A stretch of 64,000 bases of DNA from Blastopirellula marina (GCF_002967765.1 NZ_PUHY01000006.1:310001-374000), one strand, 5' to 3'. Positions 15,779 to 25,940 are shown, counted from the stretch's first letter. Notes: a model not told the origin generated them from the sequence alone. Program-made: numbers and translations.

Positions 15779-17457
15779 ATGGCTTTCTGACTCAGTTCCT
15801 TACCGTTTGGCTCGAAACCCTCTGGCGGATAACCTGGCAAGGTACCGTTGTCGTGCTGATTGCCTTGCTGATCGACTACCAATGGAAGTCGATGCCGCCA
15901 ATCTGGCGAAATTGGCTGTGGCGATTGGCGTTTCTCAAGATTGCTTTCGCGATACTACCTCTCTCAATTCCACTTCCGCTGCTTCCAGTCTCTGCGGAGC
16001 CAACCGCACTTACGGCAACAAGTGATTTCATCGACGTTCCGCTTTCAGCATCTGCTTCTGATACGTTTCAATCCCCTCTTCCGCCGTTGAAGCTTCTCTT
16101 ATTTTCAGCCTGGGTCGTCGGCTTCACCGCTTGCGCGATTTCAATTTGGGAGAGTGGCAGGCGAGTCCGAAAAGAACTTCAGAAGTCGACCTCCACTCTG
16201 GCAAGTAGCCTGCTCATGCAGAATGTACGAGCGATTAGTCACAAGTTAGGCCTAACGGTCATTCCCGAGGTTCGGCTGGCATCAGGATCGAATAGTCCCT
16301 GTCTACTTACCCGAAAGAAGCGATCGATCATTCTTCTTCCGGAGCGGTGGCTTGAATCGTGTTCGATGTCCGAGCTGCGATTGTCTCTGACCCACGAACT
16401 CGCGCACTTGGCACGTGGTGATTTAGCGTGGAATCGTTTTTTGGTTTGGTCGCGTGCGGTGCTGTTCTTCCATCCTTTGGTTTGGATTGCTGTGCGACGA
16501 TACCTGCTGTCTCAAGAAATGGCCTGCGATCGTATCGCGATTGCGGAAACGGGTGGGAATCGCGGCGAGTTCGCGCGTCTTCTCGTACAACTTGCGGAAC
16601 ACGCTACGGCAACTCCTATGAGCACCGTGGCGATGACAGGGTCAACTTCTAGTCTCAAGGAAAGGATCGCGTCGATGTACCAGGTACACTACAAACCGAC
16701 TAAGTTTATCGCAGGGGCGATGACGGCAATGGGAGTTCTAAGCCTCATTCCATTTGCGATTGCCCAACAGCGTGAGCAAGCCACAACGAACCAAGATTCG
16801 GGCGGGCCGAACGTGTCTGTATCTGCGAGCGCGTTTTCTCGCGGGTCAGGATCTGCGGACGGCATGGGGGCCGGAGGAGGCATGGGAAGAGGGAATTCCG
16901 ACGGGGATTCGCGGGGCTTTGGTTTTGGCGGCGCTATGACACGTTCCAGGTCGCAGTCGCGCGGTGGAACTTCGATATCGATCAACACGAATCCCACGCC
17001 AGGGGCCCCAAAACCGGCCACTCTGTCTCAAACGAATCTTGAGAAACCCTCAAGGATGAAACAATCGATGATTTCGGGGAATACAGGTGGTAATGACGCG
17101 TGGACGCGAACCACCGAAGCAACGCTCAATGGCGACAACATAACGATTGTTGAAAAGCCCAATACCATTTCGTTCACACTCGAGCATCCAGATGGAACGA
17201 AAGAGGTTTTTGTCGCAAACGACCTACGCGATTTGGCGCTTCAATCCCGCTCAGCGGCCGCGATCTATCGTAAGCTATTGAAACCAACATCGACTGCCGG
17301 CAACAACACAGGAATTGCCGCCAGTCCGGGAAATAGCATGCCGCTTGACGCCCGCGTTCTGCTGCGGCAACAACTTCAGTCCATGAAAGACGAACAAGGT
17401 TCCCAAGGTGCGGCGTTCGATCTTTTGCTCAATGAATTAGACGCACTTGGAAGATAA
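15775..17457 (+). CDS. BlaR1-type M56 membrane metalloprotease
   Basis: Membrane-bound sensor protease, 560 residues. N-terminal hydrophobic helices (about 5-25, 40-65, 100-125) surround the M56 domain, with the zinc motif HELAH at residues 207-211 and the third ligand region SQEMACDRIAI near 247. Another membrane segment lies near 310-330. Beyond it there is no penicillin-binding sensor; instead a Gly/Ser-rich linker (about 345-395) leads to a small unknown domain ending near residue 510 and a short helical tail. So the input is something other than the classic BlaR1 ligand. Coupled to blaI by an ATGA overlap. Confidence 0.9.
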   Translation: MNGFLTQFLTVWLETLWRITWQGTVVVLIALLIDYQWKSMPPIWRNWLWRLAFLKIAFAILPLSIPLPLLPVSAEPTALTATSDFIDVPLSASASDTFQSPLPPLKLLLFSAWVVGFTACAISIWESGRRVRKELQKSTSTLASSLLMQNVRAISHKLGLTVIPEVRLASGSNSPCLLTRKKRSIILLPERWLESCSMSELRLSLTHELAHLARGDLAWNRFLVWSRAVLFFHPLVWIAVRRYLLSQEMACDRIAIAETGGNRGEFARLLVQLAEHATATPMSTVAMTGSTSSLKERIASMYQVHYKPTKFIAGAMTAMGVLSLIPFAIAQQREQATTNQDSGGPNVSVSASAFSRGSGSADGMGAGGGMGRGNSDGDSRGFGFGGAMTRSRSQSRGGTSISINTNPTPGAPKPATLSQTNLEKPSRMKQSMISGNTGGNDAWTRTTEATLNGDNITIVEKPNTISFTLEHPDGTKEVFVANDLRDLALQSRSAAAIYRKLLKPTSTAGNNTGIAASPGNSMPLDARVLLRQQLQSMKDEQGSQGAAFDLLLNELDALGR

Positions 17458-17595
17458 CGCTACGCATTATCTCAATGCCCCTCGTGGCCTTCCGCGAATA
17501 CAGATTGCGCAAGGCCAAGGCCTGAGCTCGAATCGTGGGAGACAAGCTTCTCAGAAGAACAATGAGCTCGGCACCTATTCTTCACGATATAAGCC

Positions 17596-17622
17596 TAAAG
17601 CCAGCTTGCTCGCCCTGGCTTT
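17596..17622. terminator. terminator between convergent genes
   Basis: TAAAGCCAG (17596-17604) pairs with CTGGCTTTA (17614-17622) over a nine-base loop. It lies between blaR1 and the converging membrane protein gene and can serve both, though the T-runs are short. Confidence 0.6.
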
Positions 17623-17626
17623 AAAT

Positions 17627-18238
17627 TCAGCCGTTAGGTCGACTCTGCAATAGAATTTCCATGCCGTACGTCGCGATCATAATCAGGACGTAGCAGGCAA
17701 TAGCGGCTGCCAGTAAAACGCCAAACAATTTCTTCTTCGACCAAGAATCGAGGCGAAAGTACGCCAGTACGTTCGTCCGAAAGCAGTATCCCAACAGTGA
17801 GCCCAAAACTACCAGTGGCACGCCCGACTGCGTCAAATGAAATGAGACGAAGTTTCCCATACCTATGGAATTCAGCACGTTGAATCCTAACTGAATCACG
17901 ATCGACAGCAAGCTTAGCCAGTAATAGATCGTCGCGATCCACCACGCCCAGGTGGCACCCCAAGCCATTCCGACGCCAGAACAGATAAACAGGACGGCGA
18001 GAGTCGTCACCCAAGCCATCGCTAGTACGGGACGGATCGCGATACCATTGATCGTGGTATCGTGAACCGTTTCGGCAAACAGAAAACTGAAGCCCAGCAG
18101 GAAAAGAAAACCGCCAAGCGAATGCAAAACTGCCAGGATGGTAATTCCCAGCGGACGCTTGGCCGGAACGGACGAAGCTTGATCGGCATCTACTGCGGCG
18201 GCTGTGGTAGTCGGCGACTCGAAGGGATTCTCTGACAT
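17627..18238 (-). CDS. tandem membrane protein paralogue 3
   Basis: 203-residue membrane protein, the last of three tandem paralogues. It opens with MSENPFESP, matching MTDNPYDSP in the other two, then a disordered Ala/Thr stretch and KRPLGITILAV, followed by about five hydrophobic helices with GVGMAWGATWAWWIATIYYWLSLLS in the middle. The conserved FRTNVLAYFRLDSWSKKKLFGV loop precedes the last helix. Function unknown. I chose the ATG at 18238 by alignment with the paralogues; a GTG two codons upstream is also possible. Confidence 0.75.
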   Translation of the reverse strand: MSENPFESPTTTAAAVDADQASSVPAKRPLGITILAVLHSLGGFLFLLGFSFLFAETVHDTTINGIAIRPVLAMAWVTTLAVLFICSGVGMAWGATWAWWIATIYYWLSLLSIVIQLGFNVLNSIGMGNFVSFHLTQSGVPLVVLGSLLGYCFRTNVLAYFRLDSWSKKKLFGVLLAAAIACYVLIMIATYGMEILLQSRPNG

Positions 18239-18313
18239 CGCCACCGTTTTCTTTGGCGGGTTTTATTGGCTGCGCGCTGGAGATATAGCAGCGGGCTTGG
18301 TCGGGTATACGGG

Positions 18314-18928
18314 CTAAACGTTGCTCATGATCAACAATTGCAAGCTCATCCCAATTCCGAACAGCACCACGAACAACAGAAACGTGATCCCGCACAGGAT
18401 GCCAAACAGCTTTCCTTTCGATTGGTTGTGGAGCGCGAAGAAGGTGAGCACGTTGTCTTTAAACAGGTACGAGACAATCAGCCCGGCGATGACGGCTCGG
18501 ACGCCATACTTGGTATAGACTTCTCCCGGGGCGCCTCCCGGGATCTGGCCGAGGGTCGACATGCCGATAATAAACATCAGAAAGAGTCCGTTCCAAAGTG
18601 CGCTCAGTGAGTAGCCAACGCCTACCAACCACCAACCCCAGATCTTGCCCATCCACAGGCCGACCGCGCTGACCAGGATTAGTCCCCCTATCCCAATCAT
18701 GAAACCACCGATGGCGATTATGGGAACCCCGAGAACAGAAGCTGCGGCTTGGTTTGCCGCGATCGTAGCAAACATCAAGACGCCAACCCCGGCGACGACG
18801 ATTGCGGTGATGACCACGAACACCACGAGGATCACCAGCCCGATCGGTCGCTTCACGGGCCCACTGCTCGGCTCTCTAACGTAATCCGTCGTATCAAGTA
18901 TGGGAGAATCGTACGGGTTATCAGTCAC
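18314..18928 (-). CDS. tandem membrane protein paralogue 2
   Basis: 204-residue multi-pass membrane protein of unknown role. It shares with its neighbours the MTDNPYDSP start, the GPVKRPIGLVILVV line, a GLWMGKIWGWWLVGVGYSLS helix and the FKDNVLTFFALHNQSKGKLF loop. It starts with GTG. It lies 48 bases after paralogue 1 and 75 before paralogue 3, so a transcription unit of duplicated genes. Confidence 0.8.
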   Translation of the reverse strand: MTDNPYDSPILDTTDYVREPSSGPVKRPIGLVILVVFVVITAIVVAGVGVLMFATIAANQAAASVLGVPIIAIGGFMIGIGGLILVSAVGLWMGKIWGWWLVGVGYSLSALWNGLFLMFIIGMSTLGQIPGGAPGEVYTKYGVRAVIAGLIVSYLFKDNVLTFFALHNQSKGKLFGILCGITFLLFVVLFGIGMSLQLLIMSNV

Positions 18929-18976
18929 AATCAGTACTCACTATCGCTAATTGAAAACGCCCTTGGTCCATGATCT

Positions 18977-19591
18977 CTATTCGCCGACATTGACTACTAG
19001 AGCCGCAAAAACGATCTGCACGATCAGGAAGTGGGCAGCATACAGCCCTAGTGTAATCCCTGCGAGAACGCCAAATAGCTTTCCCTTCGACCAATTTTGC
19101 AAGCGAAAGTAAGCGAGCACGTTGTCTTGGAAAAGATACAGCACGATCAGCCCTGCAATGAATGCTCGCGTGCCGTTTTTGATGTACGAACTTGATAGAG
19201 CTTCGGCTTGTGGATTCATGACGGTGACAATCATCATCCCTGCCACATTCAATACGACGCTGAATGCATAACCAGTGGTCCCCAGCCACCAACCCCATGT
19301 TGCACCGATCCACATTCCAATTGCTGCGGCGAGGATGAGACCGGCCAAAATGAAAACGATTCCGCTGGTAAGAAAAATCACCCAACTCAGTGTTTCGCCT
19401 AGCCCTTCCAACTCGCGGACCTGAGAAGGTACTGACAGAATATTTACACAGATGAAGATGCAAAGCAGCACGGTAATCCCCAACAGCACCACGAGAATAG
19501 AAACCCCAATCGGTCGCTTCACAGGCCCACTGTTCGACTGCTTAACGTAGGCCGTGGTATCAAGATTTGGAGAGTCGTACGGATTATCGGT
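18977..19591 (-). CDS. tandem membrane protein paralogue 1
   Basis: First of the three paralogues, about 204 residues. The GTG at 19591 gives the same TDNPYDSP N-terminus and the same length as paralogue 2; the frame stays open nine codons upstream to an ATG at 19618. GPVKRPIGVSILVVLLGITV, GMWIGATWGWWLGTTGYAFS and FQDNVLAYFRLQNWSKGKLF match the others. About five membrane helices. Paralogues 1 and 2 are closer to each other than to 3. Confidence 0.78.
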   Translation of the reverse strand, partial: TDNPYDSPNLDTTAYVKQSNSGPVKRPIGVSILVVLLGITVLLCIFICVNILSVPSQVRELEGLGETLSWVIFLTSGIVFILAGLILAAAIGMWIGATWGWWLGTTGYAFSVVLNVAGMMIVTVMNPQAEALSSSYIKNGTRAFIAGLIVLYLFQDNVLAYFRLQNWSKGKLFGVLAGITLGLYAAHFLIVQIVFAALVVNVGE

Positions 19592-19702
19592 CACAGGCTG
19601 GCACCAAGTAAGGAACATCGAAAACAGAATTCACCATTGAATAGCGCCGCAGGCAGCGTTCTCGGAATTCACAGTTTATCGATCGCCATTACCGAACGCC
19701 AC

Positions 19703-20188
19703 TCAATTGACGTCAACCTTGACGGCCCGCAGGTAAGGAAGACAAAAGAGTCCGAGTAGCAGCGTCTGCCCGGCAAGAATGATCCAGTCAATTTGCCAAC
19801 GCTTGGCCACCAAACGATGCGTTCCTGAGTGAATAATATGGTTCGATGGAATGGGCTCTTCCGAGAAGATCGCACCGAGCCACTGGTAACTTGGAATCGA
19901 TCCGTAGTGGCTCCGGTCGCGCGCAGAAATCAGCGGATTAAAAGGTTCCGCCGGCTGCCACGCGCCCACCTCGGCCAGTGGTGGAAAGAGAAACATCACG
20001 GCTAATACAGCAACAAAGAATTTCGCCGTCTGCTTCTTAACCGTTTCCGGATCTTTGTGCGTGCGGTGACGAAATCCAAAGAAGCACCACACAACGATCC
20101 AAAACATCGTCAGCATGGCAATCAGCATAAGAGCAAACAGAAACAGAATGCCCGCGCCAACGGGCGCGATCATCGCGAGACTGGCCAT
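19703..20188 (-). CDS. membrane protein, unknown
   Basis: Hypothetical inner membrane protein of 161 residues. Hydrophobic segments at about 8-36, 55-70 and 137-155 are separated by a polar loop (about 75-130) that may face the periplasm. It lies between the membrane-paralogue cluster and thiE, on the same strand as both. No family recognised. Confidence 0.65.
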   Translation of the reverse strand: MASLAMIAPVGAGILFLFALMLIAMLTMFWIVVWCFFGFRHRTHKDPETVKKQTAKFFVAVLAVMFLFPPLAEVGAWQPAEPFNPLISARDRSHYGSIPSYQWLGAIFSEEPIPSNHIIHSGTHRLVAKRWQIDWIILAGQTLLLGLFCLPYLRAVKVDVN

Positions 20189-20300
20189 GAAATCGGCTCG
20201 TGGAAGATCGGTGGAAGCGGAATCAATCTTATCTCAATTACCGCGATCGTAGCCGTCAGGCAACCGACTGTTCGCAGAAGACGCGAAGTCGATGGTGTGA

Positions 20301-21380
20301 TCAACCAGCCAGCAGACTTCGCAGGCTGTCGATTACCGCACGCGGATCACGGGCCTGGTTCACGCAGCCAGAAACGGCCACGCGGTGAATCCCGGCGGCG
20401 GTGACTTGGGCCGCGTTGTCGGCAGTGATACCGCCGATCGCGAACGCCGGCAAGGTGATCTCTGCGGCGACTTCCCGTAAGAAGTCGAGGCCTGGGAAAT
20501 GATCGAACGACTTGGTCCCGCTGGGGAACGTTGGGCCGACACCGATGTAGTCGGCTCCATCGCGGATCGCTTGCCGGGCTTGGTTGATGTCGTGCGTCGA
20601 GACGCCGACCAATTTGCCGGGTCCCAGCACCATACGGGCCTGAGCGACGGTAAGTTCCTCTTGACCGACGTGAACCCCATCGGCGGAAACAATGCGGGCG
20701 ATGTCGGGACGATCGTTGACAATAAACTTCGTACCGGTGCCAACCGTTTGTTGACGAAGACATTGCGCTCGGGCGACCAAGGTGCGGTCGTCCAAGTTTT
20801 TGTCGCGCAGTTGAATGACGTCCGCTTTCGCATGGAGAAGTTTGGTGACCAGTGATTCAAAAACCGGCTGACTGGCCTGGCCATCGATTAAGACGTAAAT
20901 CGCAACATCCGCAAACGTGTTGCTAGCGGCGATCGTCGTCATGACCATCTTTTCAAGCGAATACGACTGGTAACGCGCCTGTTCGAACGCCGTGGCAGCC
21001 GCAGAATCGATCAACTTGGCGTGTTCCTCCAAGCTTCGCAGCGCTTGCTGCAGGCGTTTAAAATTGGCGGTAAGCAAGTCGTGCCAGTTGCTGCGTGCTT
21101 GTTCCAGCTTTCCTTGCAAGGTGGTTCCGACATCGCCGAAGGTGTCGCGAGATTGGATGGAAGTCAGTCGATCCAATTTTTTTAGCGTACTGTCCAGTTG
21201 GTGACGAAGCGATTTCAGCTCGGTGGTCAGGTACTTGTCGTTTTGCCCATAGCGGACGAAATCTTCAATCACACGCAGCCCTTCGCTAGCTCGGTTCGAG
21301 GCCGCGTCGAGCGTTCGCCAGAGCGAAATGTCCATCGCCGGCGGGAAGCCGTGCTGGTCAGGATTATGCGGATCAGTCAT
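20301..21380 (-). CDS. thiE: thiamine-phosphate synthase with ThiD2-like N-terminal domain
   Basis: Joins the pyrimidine and thiazole phosphates to thiamine phosphate in the cytoplasm. Residues ~15-140 form a helical ThiD2-like domain (RTLDAASNRASEGLRVIEDF, SRDTFGDVGTTL, NFKRLQQALRSLEEHAKL). Residues ~155-359 are ThiE: LIDGQ, VIQLRDKNLDDR, FIVNDRPDIA, DGVHVGQEEL, LVGVSTHDINQA, GADYIGVGPTFPSGTK and FAIGGITADN all match the pyrophosphate/HMP-PP site. About 360 residues is long for ThiE because of this extension. No TPP riboswitch was seen upstream. Confidence 0.93.
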   Translation of the reverse strand: MTDPHNPDQHGFPPAMDISLWRTLDAASNRASEGLRVIEDFVRYGQNDKYLTTELKSLRHQLDSTLKKLDRLTSIQSRDTFGDVGTTLQGKLEQARSNWHDLLTANFKRLQQALRSLEEHAKLIDSAAATAFEQARYQSYSLEKMVMTTIAASNTFADVAIYVLIDGQASQPVFESLVTKLLHAKADVIQLRDKNLDDRTLVARAQCLRQQTVGTGTKFIVNDRPDIARIVSADGVHVGQEELTVAQARMVLGPGKLVGVSTHDINQARQAIRDGADYIGVGPTFPSGTKSFDHFPGLDFLREVAAEITLPAFAIGGITADNAAQVTAAGIHRVAVSGCVNQARDPRAVIDSLRSLLAG

Positions 21381-21638
21381 ATCGATTTCGATGATCGGGA
21401 TTGTTCACGTTGCCGCGAACCTGTCGATTGGGCGGAGTTTTAGGGGCCAAGTGGCGGGGACAACTCGTGGAATTACCGGTTGGTAACGATTGCCGCACGA
21501 CCTCAGTTTATCTAAGTGAAAGCCGCCTGCCGACTTACCTTGCTCCTCCTGGAATCGGAAGTTACAATTCCCCGGCGTTTCCTAGCGGGAGGTGCGTAAC
21601 TGCACAGTCACTTTCCGCACATTTCAGGAATAGTAAGG

Positions 21639-22262
21639 ATGCTATCAACGCCATGGATTACGTGCCTGTGGCCGGGGCTCAGCGAGCTTTGGTTGCGGGG
21701 ACGCTGGACAGGACTGGTTTGGGCTCTAGGATTCACGTTGCTGCTGAACGCGGCGCTTGTTTCTAAAGGGGTTTGGCCAGAGCTAGGAAACGTCTGGATC
21801 CGTAGCGGACTCTGGTATTTAGTTCTCGGCTTCTGGCTGGTTAACAGCGTATGGATGGGTGCTCGGCTCGCTTCGGGGAGTTGGGATGCCGTCGACGCCA
21901 CGATTGACCAACTTTTCCAAACTGCCCAGACCTCCTATTTAAAAGGTCAGTGGTATCAGGCCGAGGCCGTTTTACTACGGCTATTACGGCGCGAGCCTGA
22001 CGACGCCGAGGCGCTCCTATTATTAGCAACGCTGAAGCGACATACGAAGCAATTTGAAGAAGCGCGAGAGATCCTCGACCGACTCGAGCGTCTCGATGCC
22101 AGCAGACGCTGGTGGTTTGAGATCCACCGTGAGAAGCAGCTTCTTTCTGAAAGAGAAGAAGGGGAAACGGAGGCCCAAGCTGACGCATCAAACACTTCAG
22201 CACAAAACTTGGGTGAACAAAACGCGGAGAGAGGCAGACCCAGCCTACCGGAAGCCGCGTAA
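21639..22262 (+). CDS. membrane-anchored TPR-like protein
   Basis: 207 residues. Two hydrophobic helices (about 24-44 and 55-75) anchor the N-terminus. A TPR-like helical pair follows (AQTSYLKGQWYQAEAVLLRLLRREPDDAEALLLLATL, then KRHTKQFEEAREILDRLERLDA), and the C-terminus is a charged, probably disordered tail. It probably serves as a protein-protein contact at the membrane. AAGG touches the ATG. It lies 66 bases before the clpC start on the same strand and may be co-transcribed. Confidence 0.8.
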   Translation: MLSTPWITCLWPGLSELWLRGRWTGLVWALGFTLLLNAALVSKGVWPELGNVWIRSGLWYLVLGFWLVNSVWMGARLASGSWDAVDATIDQLFQTAQTSYLKGQWYQAEAVLLRLLRREPDDAEALLLLATLKRHTKQFEEAREILDRLERLDASRRWWFEIHREKQLLSEREEGETEAQADASNTSAQNLGEQNAERGRPSLPEAA

Positions 22263-22333
22263 TTGTGAGACAACATAGAGTTGGGTAGACAGTAGCTGAG
22301 GCAGTCGCCAACTCGATATGAGGACGGATGACC

Positions 22334-24916
22334 ATGTACGAACGATTTACTGATCGTGCTCGGAAGGTGATGCAGCTGGCCAATCAAGAGGCCCAGCGGT
22401 TCAACCACGAATACATCGGAACCGAGCACATCCTTCTGGGACTCATCAAAGAAGGAAGCGGTGTCGCTGCCAACGTATTGAAAACGTTGGAAGTCGACCT
22501 GCGAAAGATTCGACTGGAAGTGGAGAAGCTCGTCCAATCGGGTCCCGACATGGTGACCATGGGCAAGCTGCCACAAACTCCGCGGGCCAAGAAGGTCATC
22601 GAATACTCGATGGAAGAGGCCCGGAATCTAAACCATAACTACGTCGGTACCGAGCACATCCTGCTGGGTCTCTTGCGCGAGCAAGAAGGCGTTGCCGCTC
22701 AAGTGTTGATGAACTTGGGTTTGAAGCTGGAAGATGTCCGCGAAGAAGTGCTGAACCTGTTGGGTCACGGCATGGAAGGGGACAGCAGCCGCGAAGGGCG
22801 TGGCGAACCGGGCGGTGTTTCCGACCCAGGTGGCAGCCCCGGCAAAGGCAGCAAGAGCAAGACCCCTGCCCTGGACAGCTTCGGTCGCGACCTGACCGAG
22901 TTGGCCAAGCAAGGCAAGCTCGACCCAGTGATCGGCCGCCAACGCGAGATCGAACGAGCGATTCAAGTCCTCTGCCGTCGTACCAAGAACAACCCGGTTC
23001 TGCTGGGTGAAGCGGGTGTCGGTAAGACCGCCATCGTCGAAGGTTTCGCGCAACGCGTGATCGACGGCGACGTGCCGGAACTGTTGGCCGAAAAGCGAAT
23101 CGTGGTGCTCGACTTGGCGATGATGGTCGCCGGTACCAAGTACCGCGGTCAGTTTGAAGAACGAATCAAAGCCGTGATGAACGAAGTTCGTCGGGCAAAG
23201 AACACGATTCTGTTCATCGACGAATTGCACACCCTGGTCGGTGCCGGTGGTGCGGAAGGTGCCATCGACGCGGCGAACGTCCTGAAGCCAGCTTTGGCTC
23301 GTGGCGAAATCCAGTGCATCGGTGCGACCACCCTCGACGAGTACCGCAAGTACATCGAGAAAGACAGCGCCCTGGCTCGTCGTTTCCAGGAAATCCAAGT
23401 CGACCCAGCCTCGAAGGACGAAACCGTCGAGATCCTCAAGGGTCTGCGAGATCGGTACGAAGAGCACCATAACGTGCAAATCACCGACGACGCCATCGTC
23501 GCCGCGGCCGAATACTCGGATCGTTACATCACCGGACGCTGCCTGCCAGACAAGGCGATCGACGTGATCGACGAAGCAGGTGCTCGCGTGCGGCTTCGCG
23601 TGATGACCCGTCCGCCAGATCTGAAAGAGATCGACGAAGAAGTCGAAACCTTGAATCGTAAGAAGGAACAAGCGGTCGCCGACCAAGACTTTGAAAAGGC
23701 GGCTTCCTTGCGCGATCAGGCCGACAAGCTGAAGAAAAAGAAGGAAGACATCGTCAAGGAATGGCAGGCCAAGAGCCGCCAGAAAGATGGCGTGGTCGAC
23801 GAAGAAGTGATTGCCGAAGTGGTCAGTAAGATGACCGGCATTCCGCTGACACGTATGAGCACCGAAGACAGCATGCGTCTGATGCAGATGGAAGATGTTC
23901 TGCATAAGAAGGTCATCAGCCAGGACGACGCCATCAAGGCGATCTCGAAGGCTGTTCGCCGTAGCCGCAGCGGTTTGAAAGATCCCAAGCGTCCGACCGG
24001 TACGTTTGTCTTCGCCGGTCCAACCGGTGTGGGTAAAACGTTGCTGGCCAAGGCCTTGGCGGAATTCATGTTCGGTGACGCCGACGCCCTGATTCAAATC
24101 GACATGTCCGAGTACATGGAGAAGCACAACGTCAGCCGTCTGATTGGTGCCCCTCCGGGATACGTTGGTTACGAAGAAGGTGGTCAGCTGACCGAGAAGA
24201 TTCGTCGGCGTCCTTACGCGGTCGTCCTGTTGGACGAAATCGAAAAGGCCCACCCCGACGTCTTCAACATGCTTTTGCAAGTGATGGAAGAAGGCCGCCT
24301 GACTGATAGCTTCGGTCGCAACGTCGACTTCCGGAACGTGATCTTGATCATGACCACCAATGCTGGTGCCGGTGCGATCAAGAACGAATCGGCCTTCGGC
24401 TTCCAAGCCCCCGATGAAGGTGCCGAGTACGAAAGCATGAAGGTCCGCGTCGAAGAAGAAATCGGCAAGGTCTTCCGTCCCGAGTTCATCAACCGTTTGG
24501 ACCAGGTCATCATCTTCCATCACCTGACGAAGGAAGACTTGAAGCAGGTCATCGACCTGGAACTGGCCAAGGTTCGTGAACGCCTGGAAGAACGGGGTTA
24601 CAACCTGGTTCTGACCGATGCTGCCAAGGACTTGATCATCCGCCGCAGCAACCAGTCGGACAAGGGCCAAGATTTCGGTGCTCGTCCGCTACGTCGTGCG
24701 ATTGAAAACTCGATCGAAGATCCGCTGTCCGAAGAACTGCTCAAGGGCGAGTTCCAAGGCATGGACACCATCACGGTTGATGCAATCTTCAACGACGAAG
24801 GCAAGGCCGTCCGCTTGGACTTCAAAGGTTCGCTGCAAGAGCCAGCCGACACCGAAGAAGCCGTCGGCGCCGGTTCCGGTGGCGAAGGTGGCGAATCAGG
24901 CGGCGATGAAGCGTAA
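22334..24916 (+). CDS. clpC: ClpC-type AAA+ unfoldase of the Clp protease
   Basis: Hexameric ATP-dependent unfoldase that feeds proteins to ClpP. Domain order is complete: two N-terminal Clp repeats ([13 protein letters not shown]..., then [23 protein letters not shown]), AAA-1 with GEAGVGKT and a DELH Walker B, a UVR-type coiled coil ([17 protein letters not shown]) that marks ClpC rather than ClpB, AAA-2 with GPTGVGKT and [12 protein letters not shown], and the C-terminal D2-small domain. AGGA lies nine bases before the ATG at 22334 but only three before the one at 22328, so I prefer the second. About 860 residues. A strong terminator follows. Confidence 0.97.
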   Translation: MYERFTDRARKVMQLANQEAQRFNHEYIGTEHILLGLIKEGSGVAANVLKTLEVDLRKIRLEVEKLVQSGPDMVTMGKLPQTPRAKKVIEYSMEEARNLNHNYVGTEHILLGLLREQEGVAAQVLMNLGLKLEDVREEVLNLLGHGMEGDSSREGRGEPGGVSDPGGSPGKGSKSKTPALDSFGRDLTELAKQGKLDPVIGRQREIERAIQVLCRRTKNNPVLLGEAGVGKTAIVEGFAQRVIDGDVPELLAEKRIVVLDLAMMVAGTKYRGQFEERIKAVMNEVRRAKNTILFIDELHTLVGAGGAEGAIDAANVLKPALARGEIQCIGATTLDEYRKYIEKDSALARRFQEIQVDPASKDETVEILKGLRDRYEEHHNVQITDDAIVAAAEYSDRYITGRCLPDKAIDVIDEAGARVRLRVMTRPPDLKEIDEEVETLNRKKEQAVADQDFEKAASLRDQADKLKKKKEDIVKEWQAKSRQKDGVVDEEVIAEVVSKMTGIPLTRMSTEDSMRLMQMEDVLHKKVISQDDAIKAISKAVRRSRSGLKDPKRPTGTFVFAGPTGVGKTLLAKALAEFMFGDADALIQIDMSEYMEKHNVSRLIGAPPGYVGYEEGGQLTEKIRRRPYAVVLLDEIEKAHPDVFNMLLQVMEEGRLTDSFGRNVDFRNVILIMTTNAGAGAIKNESAFGFQAPDEGAEYESMKVRVEEEIGKVFRPEFINRLDQVIIFHHLTKEDLKQVIDLELAKVRERLEERGYNLVLTDAAKDLIIRRSNQSDKGQDFGARPLRRAIENSIEDPLSEELLKGEFQGMDTITVDAIFNDEGKAVRLDFKGSLQEPADTEEAVGAGSGGEGGESGGDEA

Positions 24917-24947
24917 CACTTCGCTGACCTAACTTAAGCTAAATAAC

Positions 24948-24982
24948 AAAAGCCCCGCTTCGGATCGAAGCGGGGCTTTTTT
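24948..24982 (+). terminator. Rho-independent terminator of clpC
   Basis: AGCCCCGCTTCG (24951-24962) pairs with CGAAGCGGGGCT (24966-24977) over a very short loop, followed by a run of T; preceded by AAA, so it may work in both directions. Confidence 0.92.
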
Positions 24983-25126
24983 CGTTGGCAAGCATGCGAG
25001 AGGAAGAGAATTGTGCGTTCCAGTCCTGACAGCGTTTGTTCCCCAGCTTTGATGGCATTCCCGACTTGGCAACACTATATGCCGCCGGCTTGTCTTCGCT
25101 AAGTGGGCTACGCAGTCCACGATCTT

Positions 25127-25864
25127 CTAATGCAATTGATCGATAACTTTTCTTGCTTCCTTGGACACCACTTTATCGCGATGGTTCGCCAGATGATGCA
25201 GTATTTCCTCTGCCTCTCGAGATTGAAAATACGCGAGCGCCTCAACAATGTTGACGGTTGGATTTGGAGTTGCCTTCTGGTCTATCCAAAAAGCCGGTAA
25301 CATTTCCCACGCCCTTGCAGGGGCCCATCGCGCGATGACTGGCAGCATTTGGCTCGCAAGGTAAAGTTTCCCAGCGTCTTTTGACCTTTTGCATGCACTC
25401 TCAACATTGTTAGCCAGTTCGGGAAAATCAACACGAAGAAGAGCGTACTTCAGCTTTGACTCAAAGTCACATTCACCGTAAAGAGCGAGAATCTTTTGGT
25501 ACAACCGGACCTGATCACGGTCTCTTCGACCACAGTCACCAAACAAATAGACCGCGTGTGCAATGCAGTCAAACACATTGTTATAACCATATATCCTATG
25601 TGGATCACATACGCCCTGCTTATCTATTCGCGTGTCTACAAGACACTCAAGTGCGTCAAACCCCTTGTCGTCACCCCATGCCGCTAAAACAATTGCAGCC
25701 TTATAACTGATTTCAAGATTGCTGCACCCTAATGCCGCATGTAGTACATCAATTCGCTCAGGAACCGGGCTCTCCATCAATTGGACTTCGTCAAGCCCAA
25801 CAAGCTGGCCGTCATCATCGGCGTACAACGCTGCGAATATCTGTTCTTCTCCTGGACTCGACAT
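25127..25864 (-). CDS. HEAT-like repeat protein, accessory block
   Basis: Soluble all-helical protein of 245 residues. Paired helices such as RIDVLHAALGCSNLEISYKAAIVLAAWGDDKGFDALECLV and the last one, EAEEILHHLANHRDKVVSKEARKVIDQL, resemble HEAT repeats. Such proteins occur among polymorphic-toxin immunity genes, and the neighbours here are SUKH and SUFU types, but a direct role cannot be proved. It is the first gene of the second accessory block. Confidence 0.65.
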   Translation of the reverse strand: MSSPGEEQIFAALYADDDGQLVGLDEVQLMESPVPERIDVLHAALGCSNLEISYKAAIVLAAWGDDKGFDALECLVDTRIDKQGVCDPHRIYGYNNVFDCIAHAVYLFGDCGRRDRDQVRLYQKILALYGECDFESKLKYALLRVDFPELANNVESACKRSKDAGKLYLASQMLPVIARWAPARAWEMLPAFWIDQKATPNPTVNIVEALAYFQSREAEEILHHLANHRDKVVSKEARKVIDQLH

Positions 25865-25919
25865 TTCTTAATCTAATTTCTCGTTCCAGCCTGATAGTAG
25901 GGACAAGTAATGGTGCTAT

Positions 25920-25940
25920 TCAGTCCTGACACCTTAAATT
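25920..25940. repeat. solitary repeat end
   Basis: CAGTCCTGACACCTTAAATT is identical to the right end of element A1 and A2. It overlaps the 3' end of the next minus-strand gene and gives that gene its stop codon. Confidence 0.7.

Noticed and set aside
22628-24670. Minus-strand frame of 680 codons opposite clpC
   Set aside because: It lies wholly opposite the well-conserved clpC gene and arises from its codon bias; the product shows no known domain.
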